Assembly: GCF_000378945.1 (NCBI RefSeq)
Contig: NZ_KB900539.1
Coordinates: 365,241-429,240 of the forward strand
Length of the DNA: 64,000 nt
Direction of reading: 5' to 3'
DNA from: Methyloversatilis universalis EHg5
GTDB lineage: Bacteria; Pseudomonadota; Gammaproteobacteria; Burkholderiales; Rhodocyclaceae
Each line of letters begins with the position of its first letter. Position 1 is the stretch's first letter. The translations under genes were made by a program, and so were the position numbers. The notes under the pieces are model-generated. The model had not been told where the DNA came from and searched no databases. It saw only the letters and a program-made list of their open reading frames with translations. This document shows, piece after piece, positions 53,276 through 61,442 of the stretch.

Positions 53276-54115
53276 ATGATCAAGCGCCAGGGCCCCCTGG
53301 AAATCATCACCCGCCGACCGGCCGGGCGTGCGCAAGCCGTGCCGCTGCTGTTCGTGCATGGCGCCTACACCGCGGCCTGGTGCTGGGACGAACATTTCCT
53401 GCCTTTCTTCGCGGAAGCCGGCTACGAAGCCTCTGCAGTGTCGCTGTCCGGCCACGGCGGCAGTCCCGGGCGCGAGTACCTCGACCTGATCAGCCTGGAC
53501 GACTACGTCCGGGACGTGCTTGAGGTGATGGACGGATTCGATACGCCTCCGGTACTGATCGGACACTCGATGGGCGGCATGGTGGTACAGAAGTGTCTCG
53601 AGATGAGACAGGTGCCCGCGGCCGTCCTGATGGCATCGGTGCCGCCGCAGGGTCTGTGGGCCTCGGCGGTCGGCCTGGTCATGCGCAAGCCGGATCTGAT
53701 GTCCGAACTGAACACGCTGCTGGCCGGCGGCGGCACCTCGCTCGATGCGCTGCGCGACGCGCTGTTCGCACAGCCGGTGTCGATGGAGCGCTTACAGCAG
53801 ATGGCAGCCCGGGTGCAGCCGGAATCGGCACGGGTGATCTGGGACATGACCCTGTTCAACCTGCCCCAGCCGGCGCGCATGCACCGGCCGCCGATGCTGC
53901 TGCTGGGCGCCGAATGCGACCCCATCATTCCGCCGGCCCTGACCGAAATGACCTCGCGTGCGCTGGGCGTGCAGCCGCACGTGTTTCCGGGCATGGGGCA
54001 CGGCATGATGCTCGAAGCCGACTGGCGCAAGGTGGGCCAGCGCATGCTCGACTGGCTCGACGATACGCTGGCCGATTCGGCTGCCGACGAACCGGGCTGT
54101 CAGGCCGGCAACTAG
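53276..54115 (+). CDS. Alpha/beta hydrolase
   Basis: 279 residues. The alpha/beta hydrolase fold shows the oxyanion segment LLFVHGAYTAAWCWDEHFLP, nucleophile Ser98 in LIGHSMGGMVVQK, the acid Asp in LLGAECDPIIPPALTE and the final His in PGMGHGMMLEADW. This is the common lysophospholipase/esterase-like group; substrate unknown. Its TAG stop shares the palindrome CTAG (54112-54115) with the stop of the convergent cytochrome gene. Confidence 0.87.
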   Translation: MIKRQGPLEIITRRPAGRAQAVPLLFVHGAYTAAWCWDEHFLPFFAEAGYEASAVSLSGHGGSPGREYLDLISLDDYVRDVLEVMDGFDTPPVLIGHSMGGMVVQKCLEMRQVPAAVLMASVPPQGLWASAVGLVMRKPDLMSELNTLLAGGGTSLDALRDALFAQPVSMERLQQMAARVQPESARVIWDMTLFNLPQPARMHRPPMLLLGAECDPIIPPALTEMTSRALGVQPHVFPGMGHGMMLEADWRKVGQRMLDWLDDTLADSAADEPGCQAGN

Positions 54116-54816
54116 CGCGCGCGGGTGGCCGGCGCCGCGTGCGCCGCCAGATAGGCCAGGATGTCCGGCACTTCGAGCTGAGGCTCACCGGGCAGTGGCT
54201 GCGAGCCGCTTACCCGGTTCATCCACGCCATATTGCGTTCCATCCGGCGCACGACGCGCTGCCATTCGCCGGCGGTGCGGCTGGCCGGTTCGGGCAGCAC
54301 GTGGCACTGCGCGCAGGCGTCGCGGAAACTGCGACCGCGCGTGTCCAGGTCCGGATAGCGGGCAACATCGATGGGCTTCTGTGCATTACGTCGCAGATAG
54401 CCGATCAGCATGTGTAGTTCTTCCTCGTCTGGCGCCGCCAGACCTCCCATCATCTGTTTCATCTGGGCGCCACGGTTTCCGTGTCCGCGCATGCGCACCA
54501 CCATGCGGTCGACGATCTTCGGCCACTTGTCCGGGTGATGCATGGCCGGATTCGGCAAGTGGTGGCACTGCACGCAGTAGCGCGCCAGCAGCGCGGCGCC
54601 GCTGGAGCCGGCTTCAGGCAGCGTGGCGGCATCGACCGACGGCGGCAGGATGCGGACCATCCAGCCGGCCTGCGGCGAGCCTTCCCAGCGGGCGCGCGCG
54701 GCATCGATCAGGGCCTGGTTTTCCGCCGGCCCGGCGGCTGCGAGCTGCGCAGTGCAGAGCAGCATGAGTGGCAGCAGATGTGGCAGCAAAAGTGCGGTTG
54801 CACGGCGACCGGACAT
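54112..54816 (-). CDS. Dihaem cytochrome c
   Basis: 234 residues. A signal peptide ends near QLAAAG (about residue 29). There are two haem c motifs: Cys81-Cys84-His85 (CVQCHH) and Cys168-Cys171-His172 (CAQCH), with many Met residues as possible sixth ligands (MKQMMGGL and the IVDRMVVRMRG stretch). Each half has the pattern DKWPKIVDRM / EWQRVVRRMERNM, so the protein seems to be a tandem duplication of one cytochrome domain. It is a periplasmic electron carrier; no linked oxidase or dehydrogenase gene adjoins it. Confidence 0.88.
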   Translation of the reverse strand: MSGRRATALLLPHLLPLMLLCTAQLAAAGPAENQALIDAARARWEGSPQAGWMVRILPPSVDAATLPEAGSSGAALLARYCVQCHHLPNPAMHHPDKWPKIVDRMVVRMRGHGNRGAQMKQMMGGLAAPDEEELHMLIGYLRRNAQKPIDVARYPDLDTRGRSFRDACAQCHVLPEPASRTAGEWQRVVRRMERNMAWMNRVSGSQPLPGEPQLEVPDILAYLAAHAAPATRAR

Positions 54817-55007
54817 GAATATGCGGGGAGGAGGTCAGACTTCTCCAGATTAGTCCAGCGAGAACGGCCGGCAAGGTCGCGGATGGACGGGCGCACCGCC
54901 CATCTCAGGAATCGGTGCAGCGGTGGATCGGCCGTCCGGATGATTAAAGGCCGGAACGTTGTTGGCCGATAGCCGCCTTATCAGCAGTCGGGTACGGGAA
55001 GACGAAG

Positions 55008-55202
55008 ATGGATCTGTTCGATTTCATGAGCGGCAAGTCGATCGGCCGCAGCCAGGATTACGGCGACGAAGTGCTGAACGCGGGCTGGCTGCCGCACCTG
55101 GATGCGGCAGCGGGTGGCCGCCGTGCCCAGGCGGTGCGCCCGCGCAGTGCAGTGGCCGACCCGGACGCCTTCCTGCGCGACATCTACCGCGCCCAGGAAT
55201 GA
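55008..55202 (+). CDS. Small hypothetical protein
   Basis: 64 residues, with GGGAAGACGAAG just before the ATG. Sequence: an N-terminal MDLFDFMSGKSIGRSQDYGD, a middle rich in Ala/Arg, and DPDAFLRDIYRAQE at the end. No family recognised and no membrane segment. The next 257 bases, up to the pseudokinase gene, hold no gene that I can support. Confidence 0.5.
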   Translation: MDLFDFMSGKSIGRSQDYGDEVLNAGWLPHLDAAAGGRRAQAVRPRSAVADPDAFLRDIYRAQE

Positions 55203-55459
55203 TCTGAGGGTGCCGCCAGGCGCCCTCGCGTCACGGCCTCTGGCCCGCTACTGTCCGTCTCGCCGCATGGGCGCTGGCGATGTGCCTGCATCGCCCCGGC
55301 GCACTGCCCTGAATCCGCTTCACCCGCCTTCTTTGCGCTGGCGCGAGCGCCTGCGCCATCCAACCCGGGTAATATGCTGCGCATGCAGCGCCTTGCCCGA
55401 TTCCCCACGCATTCCCGCCTGACCCAAGCCGGCCCGTCCCTGTCCGCGGAGATCCGCGC

Positions 55460-57316
55460 ATGAACGACGTGCGCCGCCTCGGACGCTATGTGCTGGGCCG
55501 GGAAATCGGTCGCGGCGAACGCGGTGCGGTATTCGAAGCCACCGAACCGGGCGCGGGTCGCACGCTGGCGCTCAAGCTGTTCCGCATCGACATCGTGGCC
55601 GACCCCGACGCCTATGTCCGCGCGCTCGGCCGCAGCGTGCTGGCCACTTCGGGTCTGCGCCATCCGGGGGTGGTCAGGGCGATCGAGCAGGGGGTCGCCG
55701 CCGACGGCCAGCCCTGGGTGGTCAGCGAGCGGCCGGACGCGCGCTCGCTGCGCCAGCTGCTGGACGTACTGCCGCGCATGTCCTTCGAATGGGTGCGCAG
55801 TATCGGCCTGCAGGTGGCGGAGGCGCTGGCCTGTGCCCATGCCGCCGGCGTGGTGCATGGCGGGCTGAAGGCGTCCAACATCCTGATCGACGGCGAGGGC
55901 CGGGTTTCGGTGACCGACTTCGGCCTGCCGGTGCCGTCGCCGGATGCGTTGCCGGCGATGCCGCAGTACCTGTCGCCGGAACAGGTGCAGGGCCTGCCGC
56001 CGGATGCGCGGTCCGACGTGTTCTCGCTCGGCGCGCTGATGTTCGAAATGCTGGCTGGCCGGCCGCCTTTCGGTTCGCCGCTGACCGGTTCGCTCGGCAC
56101 CGTGCTGGAGAACATTGCTCACGCGCCGACGCCGACACCCAGCGCGCTCGATCCGGAAGTGCCTTCCGATCTCGACATCGTGGTGATGAAGGCGCTCGCC
56201 AAGTCGCCGGTGGACCGCTATGCCGATGCCGCCGCACTGGCGGTCGCACTGCGCGGTGCGGTGGTCGACGCACCCGCACAGCTCCCGCAGGAGGACGTGC
56301 GCAGCGAGCCGTTGCCGCGCGCCGAGGAGGCGCCGCCCCCCTATCGGCGGGGCCGCTCTGACAAGCCGGCTGCACCGGTTGACGACGTGCTGGCCGAACT
56401 GGCGGCCGACATCGATGCCTTCGCTGCCCGTGGCGCGCCGGATGCATCGATCGGCCAGCCGTCGCCACTCCGCGCGCCGCTCCGCAGTGGCCGCGAATCC
56501 GCGACCGAGCCGGTGGCCTTTCCGACCCTGACCGATGCGCCGGCACCGCGTCCGCTCGACGCGGCGCCCCGGGCACCGGCTGCGCGCCAGCCGCCGCAGG
56601 TGGTGGCCAGCTCCGTGCCGGCTGCTCCGGCGGCGGCCTCCTCGCTGCTGGCCGATCTGGCTGGCGAGGCGCAGCGCATCCGTGCGCACGCGATGCAGAT
56701 GCAGCGCGGCGAACAGGCTGCGCGCACCGGCGCGGAACAGGCGTTGTCGCGGCGCCTGCTGCTGGTGCGCGACTACTTCACCCAGCTGTCGTCGCAGCTC
56801 AACGTGATCCGGCCGCAGGTGGCGCGCGACTACGCGCTGCTCGGGCTGGGCGTGCTGCGCGGCCTGTCCTGGCAGGCGTCCGATGTGAATGCGCGTCAGC
56901 GCGGCGCCGAGGCGCCGGACCAGATCGCCCGCGTGGCGCTGTCATGGCAGCTGCGCGGGCAATCGGTGCTGCGCTGCGAGCGCGATGCGCTGTCGGCCGA
57001 TGCGCTGCGGGTGGCGCTGAAGGAGCACGGCCTGCGCTTCGAGGAACAGCCCTCGCGCGACGACTACGGCCGGCTGCGCGCGCAGGTGTTCGAAGTGGCG
57101 CCGGAAGTGCGTGGTCGCGCCGAACTGGTGGCCGATTACGCGACGCTGACGCTGCGGCTCACGCTGCAGAATGTCGAACGTTTCGGCGTCGTCGATTACA
57201 CGCCGCCGGCAGACGACGCCGGCAACGAATGGCTGGACGAACTGGTGCGCCTGCTGCTCGGCCAGCCCAGCCGCTTCCCGACGCTGGCACGGCTCATCGT
57301 GCCGTCCGCCGGCTGA
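55460..57316 (+). CDS. Ser/Thr protein kinase-like protein, predicted pseudokinase
   Basis: 618 residues, with GGAG eight bases before the ATG. Residues 8-275 have the protein-kinase fold: glycine loop GREIGRGERGAVFEA, Lys39 in LALKLF, and DFG at 153-155. The catalytic loop, however, reads HGGLKASN (133-140) where active kinases have HRDLKPxN, so the catalytic Asp is lost; the alpha-C Glu is also not evident (GRSVLATSGLRHP). Then comes a Pro/Ala-rich linker (280-400) and a C-terminal domain of about 200 residues (LLLVRDYFTQLSSQLNVIRP, FGVVDYTPPADDAGNEWLDE) that I do not recognise. Probably a scaffold or regulatory pseudokinase. It precedes the AAA gene in the same direction. Confidence 0.85.
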   Translation: MNDVRRLGRYVLGREIGRGERGAVFEATEPGAGRTLALKLFRIDIVADPDAYVRALGRSVLATSGLRHPGVVRAIEQGVAADGQPWVVSERPDARSLRQLLDVLPRMSFEWVRSIGLQVAEALACAHAAGVVHGGLKASNILIDGEGRVSVTDFGLPVPSPDALPAMPQYLSPEQVQGLPPDARSDVFSLGALMFEMLAGRPPFGSPLTGSLGTVLENIAHAPTPTPSALDPEVPSDLDIVVMKALAKSPVDRYADAAALAVALRGAVVDAPAQLPQEDVRSEPLPRAEEAPPPYRRGRSDKPAAPVDDVLAELAADIDAFAARGAPDASIGQPSPLRAPLRSGRESATEPVAFPTLTDAPAPRPLDAAPRAPAARQPPQVVASSVPAAPAAASSLLADLAGEAQRIRAHAMQMQRGEQAARTGAEQALSRRLLLVRDYFTQLSSQLNVIRPQVARDYALLGLGVLRGLSWQASDVNARQRGAEAPDQIARVALSWQLRGQSVLRCERDALSADALRVALKEHGLRFEEQPSRDDYGRLRAQVFEVAPEVRGRAELVADYATLTLRLTLQNVERFGVVDYTPPADDAGNEWLDELVRLLLGQPSRFPTLARLIVPSAG

Positions 57317-57444
57317 TTTCTGCCGCCCGCCGCCCGATCACTTGATCGGGCGCGAATGATGCTTCATCTTTTACGGGTGCGCGCCGCTCCAGAAACAGGT
57401 GCGGCGCGCCGTGGATGCAGTCATCAGGTTTCGGGAGACCAGCC

Positions 57445-58410
57445 ATGCAGCAGGCGGACATTCGGATTCCTCTGGCGGAATGCCGCGAGATCTACGACGT
57501 CGGTGACGTCGACCGCGCGATGGAGGCGGGCAGCCCCTCGCGCAACGAAGCGCTGACCGCCTTCTACGCCAAGATGAAGTCGCTGGGCGGCACCCGCTAC
57601 GTGGTCAAGCCCTCGTCCTTCGAGGGGCTGCGGCCGCTGTATGCGCGCTGCCCCAATTTCGCCCCGGTGCTGGACGATCTGAAGCGTTCGCTCGCCCTTG
57701 CGGTGGCCGGCAACGAGCCGGTCAGCTTCACGCCCATCCTGCTGCTGGGCGAGCCGGGCATCGGCAAGACCCACTTCGCCCGTCAGCTCGCCAACGTGCT
57801 GGGGACCGGCTTCGAATTCGTGTCCATGTCTTCGCTCACCGCCGGCTGGATCCTGTCCGGTGCTTCGTCGCAGTGGTCGCACGCCAAGCCGGGCAAGGTG
57901 GCGCAGGCCCTGGTGTGCGGCGACTATGCCAATCCGCTGATGGTGCTGGACGAGGTGGACAAGGCCGGCGGCGACGCGCGCTACGACCCGATGGGCGCAC
58001 TGTACGGCCTGCTGGAACAGGACACCGCGCGCCAGTTCCGCGACGAATTCGTCGAGGTCGACATCGACGCCAGCCACATCATGTGGGTGTCCACCGCCAA
58101 CGATGAGCGCGCCATTCCGGAGCCCATCCTGAGCCGGATGAATGTCTATACGGTGCCGCGGCCGGACCGCGAGCAGGCCGGCTCCATCGCCCGCACGCTG
58201 TACGAGGAACTGGTGGCGGCGCACGACTGGGGCTTCGAACCGGAACCAGCGGACGAGGTGCTGGAGCGGCTGGCCGAGGTGCCGCCGCGCGACATGCGCA
58301 AGGTGCTGCTGGCCGCCTTCGGCAACGCCAAGCTGGCGCAGCGCGACCATCTGTTGCCGGCCGATCTCGATGCCGGGCGGGCCAGCCGGCCGAAGAAGAT
58401 CGGCTTCTGA
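57445..58410 (+). CDS. Lon-like AAA+ ATPase without protease domain
   Basis: 321 residues from the ATG at 57445 (GGAG seven bases upstream). Walker A is GEPGIGKTHFARQLA (102-116), Walker B MVLDEVDKAGGD (166-177), sensor 1 IMWVSTANDE, and the arginine-finger region EPILSRMNVYTVPRP. The order resembles the ATPase part of Lon, but no Ser-Lys protease domain follows. An N-terminal stretch of 90 residues is unrecognised. Such proteins remodel or unfold partners; the upstream pseudokinase is the obvious candidate partner by position, 129 bases away. Confidence 0.85.
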   Translation: MQQADIRIPLAECREIYDVGDVDRAMEAGSPSRNEALTAFYAKMKSLGGTRYVVKPSSFEGLRPLYARCPNFAPVLDDLKRSLALAVAGNEPVSFTPILLLGEPGIGKTHFARQLANVLGTGFEFVSMSSLTAGWILSGASSQWSHAKPGKVAQALVCGDYANPLMVLDEVDKAGGDARYDPMGALYGLLEQDTARQFRDEFVEVDIDASHIMWVSTANDERAIPEPILSRMNVYTVPRPDREQAGSIARTLYEELVAAHDWGFEPEPADEVLERLAEVPPRDMRKVLLAAFGNAKLAQRDHLLPADLDAGRASRPKKIGF

Positions 58411-58426
58411 GCGCGCCGCCCGCGCG

Positions 58427-59569
58427 CTACAGCGTGTGGCTGCGGTCGCCGCGTGCGAAGCCGAGCAGCGGCAGGTCGTCCAGCCCGCGGGTGGTGCAGA
58501 TCACCTTGAACAGTTCGCCCATTTCGGCCGGCGAGGTGAGCCGGTTCAGCGCGCTGTTCTCGCGTGCCCGCGTCAGCGCATCGGCGTTGCGGTCTAGCAG
58601 GTCGAGCACACCGCAGTTCAGCAGGAAATAGGCCTGCGAGGTATAGCCGGCCAGCGACATGCCGGCGTCGAAGGCGGACTGGGCCACCGCGGTGAAATCG
58701 ACATGGGCGGTCAGGTCGTTCAGGCCGGGCATCCACAGCGGGTCGGTGTGGGCGTGGTGGCGGTAGTGGCACATCAGGGTGCCGGTGCGCCGGTCCGGGT
58801 GGTAGTACTCGGCCTGCGGAAAACCGTAGTCGATCAGCAGCAGTGCACCGCGACCGATGCGGCGGGCCCATTCGGCCACCCAGGCGCGGGCGGCGAAATT
58901 GATTTCGCTGTCATAGCCGTCGCTGAAACCGAGCGCCCGTGCCTCGTTGGCCAGATCGGTCGGTGCCGGTCGCCACACGATTTCGAGCGCGCCGTCGGCC
59001 GTGGCGCCGACGCCGGCCTGTTCGATGCCGTCGGCGCCCGCGCGCAAGCGCTCGACCGGCATGGCGTCCAGCACTTCGTTGCCGATCACGACGCCGTCAA
59101 ACTGTTCCGGCAGGCTGTCCAGCCAGACCACACGGTCGGCCAGATGCGGCCGTTCGGCGGCGATCAGCGCCTGCTGCCGTGCGCGCAGATCGGCCGACAG
59201 TTCGAGGATGGCGTAGCGCTCGGGCAGCGCGCCCAGCCGCTCCAGTTCGGCCAGCAGATCGGCTGCCAGACGACCGCTGCCGGCGCCCGCCTCGATCAGG
59301 CTGGGCGCGCTGCGCGCCATCAGTTCCGCCAGCTGGCGGGCCAGGCTGCGCCCGAACAGCGGCGACAGTTCCGGGGCGGTGACGAAATCGCCGCCGCTGC
59401 CGAACTTTTGCAGTGCACCGCTGTAATAGCCCAGACCGGGGGCGTACAGCGCCTGCTCCATGTAGCGGCTGAACGGCATCCAGCCTTCGCCAGCGAGCTC
59501 ATCGAGTATGCGCGCGCGCAGGCGGGCGCTGTGGGCGAGGGCATCTGCATCGGGCTGGGGCAGGGACAT
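58427..59569 (-). CDS. MidA/NDUFAF7-family SAM-dependent methyltransferase
   Basis: 380 residues from the ATG at 59569; the in-frame lead to 59620 reads into the divergent reductase promoter. Family marks are FSRYMEQALYAPGLGYYSGA, SGGDFVTAPELSPLFGRSLA, the SAM loop IEAGAGSGRLAADLLAELE, NEVLDAMPVERL, ALLLIDYGFPQAEYYHPDRR and TLMCHYRHHAHTDPL. The mitochondrial member methylates an Arg of complex I NDUFS2; bacterial targets are not firmly known. It is divergent from the pteridine-reductase-like gene with about 100 bases between starts. Confidence 0.88.
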   Translation of the reverse strand: MSLPQPDADALAHSARLRARILDELAGEGWMPFSRYMEQALYAPGLGYYSGALQKFGSGGDFVTAPELSPLFGRSLARQLAELMARSAPSLIEAGAGSGRLAADLLAELERLGALPERYAILELSADLRARQQALIAAERPHLADRVVWLDSLPEQFDGVVIGNEVLDAMPVERLRAGADGIEQAGVGATADGALEIVWRPAPTDLANEARALGFSDGYDSEINFAARAWVAEWARRIGRGALLLIDYGFPQAEYYHPDRRTGTLMCHYRHHAHTDPLWMPGLNDLTAHVDFTAVAQSAFDAGMSLAGYTSQAYFLLNCGVLDLLDRNADALTRARENSALNRLTSPAEMGELFKVICTTRGLDDLPLLGFARGDRSHTL

Positions 59570-59667
59570 GGTGCGGTAATCGTGGCAAACAGCGGGCGCG
59601 GGTCCGCGATAATGCGGCATTGAGACACGGCGGACAAACCGTCGGGCAGAACAACGGTGAGGGAAAG

Positions 59668-60414
59668 ATGGCGATTGAACACGGTAGGGTGGCCCTGATC
59701 ACCGGCGCTGCACGGCGGCTGGGCGCGCAGATCGCGCGCACGCTGCACGACGGCGGCTGGCGGGTGGCTATCCATTACCGGCAGTCGGCGGAGGAAGCGC
59801 TGCTGCTGCTGGATGAACTCAATGCGCGGCGCGGCAAGAGTGCGTGCTGCCTGTCGGCCGACCTGCTGGACACCGCCCGGCTGCCGGAACTGGTGGACAA
59901 GACCGTCGCCAAGTTCGGCCGGCTGGATGCGCTGATCAATAATGCGTCGTCCTTCTACCCGACCCCGGTCGGCAGCATTACGCTGCGTGACTGGGACGAT
60001 CTCACCGGCAGCAATTTCCGCGCGCCGCTGTTCCTGTCGCAGGCGGCCGCACCGGCGCTGCGCGACAGCGGCGGCTGCATCGTGAACATTGCCGACATCC
60101 ACGCCGACCGGCCGCTGCCCGGCTATGCGCTGTACAGCGCGTCGAAGGGTGCGCTGGCCACGCTCACCCGGGCACTGGCGATCGAGCTGGCGCCGCAGGT
60201 GCGGGTGAATGGCGTGGCACCCGGGCCGATACAGTGGCCGGAAAACGACCTGTTCGATGCCGCCGAGCGCGAGCGCATCGTGCAGCAGACGCTGCTGCGG
60301 CGCGAAGGCCATCCACAGGACATTGCGCGTACGGTACGCTTCCTGGTCGACGATGCGCCCTACATCACCGGCCAGATCATCGCGGTAGATGGCGGGCGCA
60401 GCGTGCATTTGTGA
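59668..60414 (+). CDS. Short-chain dehydrogenase, pteridine reductase-like
   Basis: 248 residues, with GAGG five bases before the ATG. The nucleotide-binding motif is TGAARRLGAQIARTLHDGG, where the Arg pair is typical of NADPH-dependent pteridine reductases (PTR1/FolM). NNASSFYPTPVG follows, then IVNIADIHADRPLPGYALYS with the catalytic Asp/Tyr and YSASKGAL (Tyr and Lys), and TGQIIAVDGGRSVHL at the end. It should reduce dihydropteridines or dihydrofolate and so could support tetrahydrofolate supply for C1 metabolism, although an assignment to folate rather than another pterin is uncertain. Confidence 0.83.
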   Translation: MAIEHGRVALITGAARRLGAQIARTLHDGGWRVAIHYRQSAEEALLLLDELNARRGKSACCLSADLLDTARLPELVDKTVAKFGRLDALINNASSFYPTPVGSITLRDWDDLTGSNFRAPLFLSQAAAPALRDSGGCIVNIADIHADRPLPGYALYSASKGALATLTRALAIELAPQVRVNGVAPGPIQWPENDLFDAAERERIVQQTLLRREGHPQDIARTVRFLVDDAPYITGQIIAVDGGRSVHL

Positions 60415-60515
60415 CGCATCCGTAGAACCTTTGTCGTATTGCCGCAGTGAAGGCGTGCGTGTAGCGTCGCCTTAGTTTGTAAAATGGCGCAAAGTTCCCG
60501 CCCATCCGGCCAGTC

Positions 60516-61406
60516 ATGACATCCCAACATCCCTCGCTGTGCGTGCTGTTCGCAGACGTCTCCGGCAGCACCCGGCTTTACGAAAAGCTGGGTGACGCCG
60601 AGGCGCTGCGTGCGGTCGAACGTTGCCTGAACCGCATGAGCCGCGTGGTCGACGGGCATGGTGGCCGGGTGATCAAGACCATAGGCGACGAGGTGATGAC
60701 CACCTTCCCGAACGCCGACGCCGGCATACAGGCCGCCTGCGAAATGCAGCACCGGGTGACCGATCTGCCGCCGGTGTCCGGCGTGAAGCTGGCGATCCGC
60801 GTGGGTTTTCACTACGGCCCGGCGATCGAGGAAAACGGCGATGTGTTCGGCGATACCGTGAACATGGCGTCCCGCATGGCCGGTCTGGCCAAGGCAGGTC
60901 AGATCATGACCAGCGCCGAAACCCTGTCAGCGGTCACTCTGAGTCTGGCGCCGCAGGTACGCGAAATCGACGCATTGACGGTGAAGGGCAAGACCGACGA
61001 CGTGAGGGTGTGCGAGGTGCTGTGGCAGGAAGGCGCCGATCTGACGATGAAGGCGACCAGCATCGTCGCCAGCTACAACGTCGCCCGGCTGATGGTGCGC
61101 TACCGCGACACCGAACTGACCGTGGACAACGCCCACGGCCCGCTCACGCTCGGCCGTGACATGAGCAACGAAGTGGTGATCAAGGACCAGCGCGCCTCGC
61201 GCAATCACGCGCGTATCGAGCGCCGGCGTGACAAGTTCGTGCTGATTGACCAGAGCACCAATGGCACCTTCCTGCGCATCGAAGGCGAGAACGAGGTGGT
61301 GCTCAAGCGCGAGGAAATCATCCTGCGCGGCCAGGGCACCATAGGTTTCGGCCACAGCGCGCTGGAACAGGGCATAGACCTGATGAGTTTCGAGGTACTG
61401 GAGTAA
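60516..61406 (+). CDS. Class III nucleotide cyclase with C-terminal FHA domain
   Basis: 296 residues. The cyclase homology domain (8-170) has metal ligands Asp14 (FADVSGSTRLYEKLG) and Asp58 (KTIGDEVMTTFP), the substrate lysine Lys54, and the transition-state residues in FGDTVNMASRMAG (Asn116, Arg120). It is therefore probably active, more likely on ATP. The FHA domain (190-296) shows GRDMSNEVVI, SRNHARI and DQSTNGTFL, the phosphothreonine-binding set. This puts cyclic-nucleotide synthesis under control of Ser/Thr phosphorylation. The convergent gene is an active-looking kinase, an obvious candidate partner. Confidence 0.9.
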   Translation: MTSQHPSLCVLFADVSGSTRLYEKLGDAEALRAVERCLNRMSRVVDGHGGRVIKTIGDEVMTTFPNADAGIQAACEMQHRVTDLPPVSGVKLAIRVGFHYGPAIEENGDVFGDTVNMASRMAGLAKAGQIMTSAETLSAVTLSLAPQVREIDALTVKGKTDDVRVCEVLWQEGADLTMKATSIVASYNVARLMVRYRDTELTVDNAHGPLTLGRDMSNEVVIKDQRASRNHARIERRRDKFVLIDQSTNGTFLRIEGENEVVLKREEIILRGQGTIGFGHSALEQGIDLMSFEVLE

Positions 61407-61415
61407 TCGCCTCCG

Positions 61416-61439
61416 CCGTGCCGGCGCCTGCCGGCACGG
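61416..61439. terminator. Perfect 10-bp hairpin between convergent cyclase and kinase genes
   Basis: Arms 61416-61425 and 61430-61439 are exact reverse complements with the loop GCCT. There is no T-run on either side. It fills the 36-base gap between two convergent stops and likely ends both transcripts. Confidence 0.6.
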
Positions 61440-61442
61440 ACT

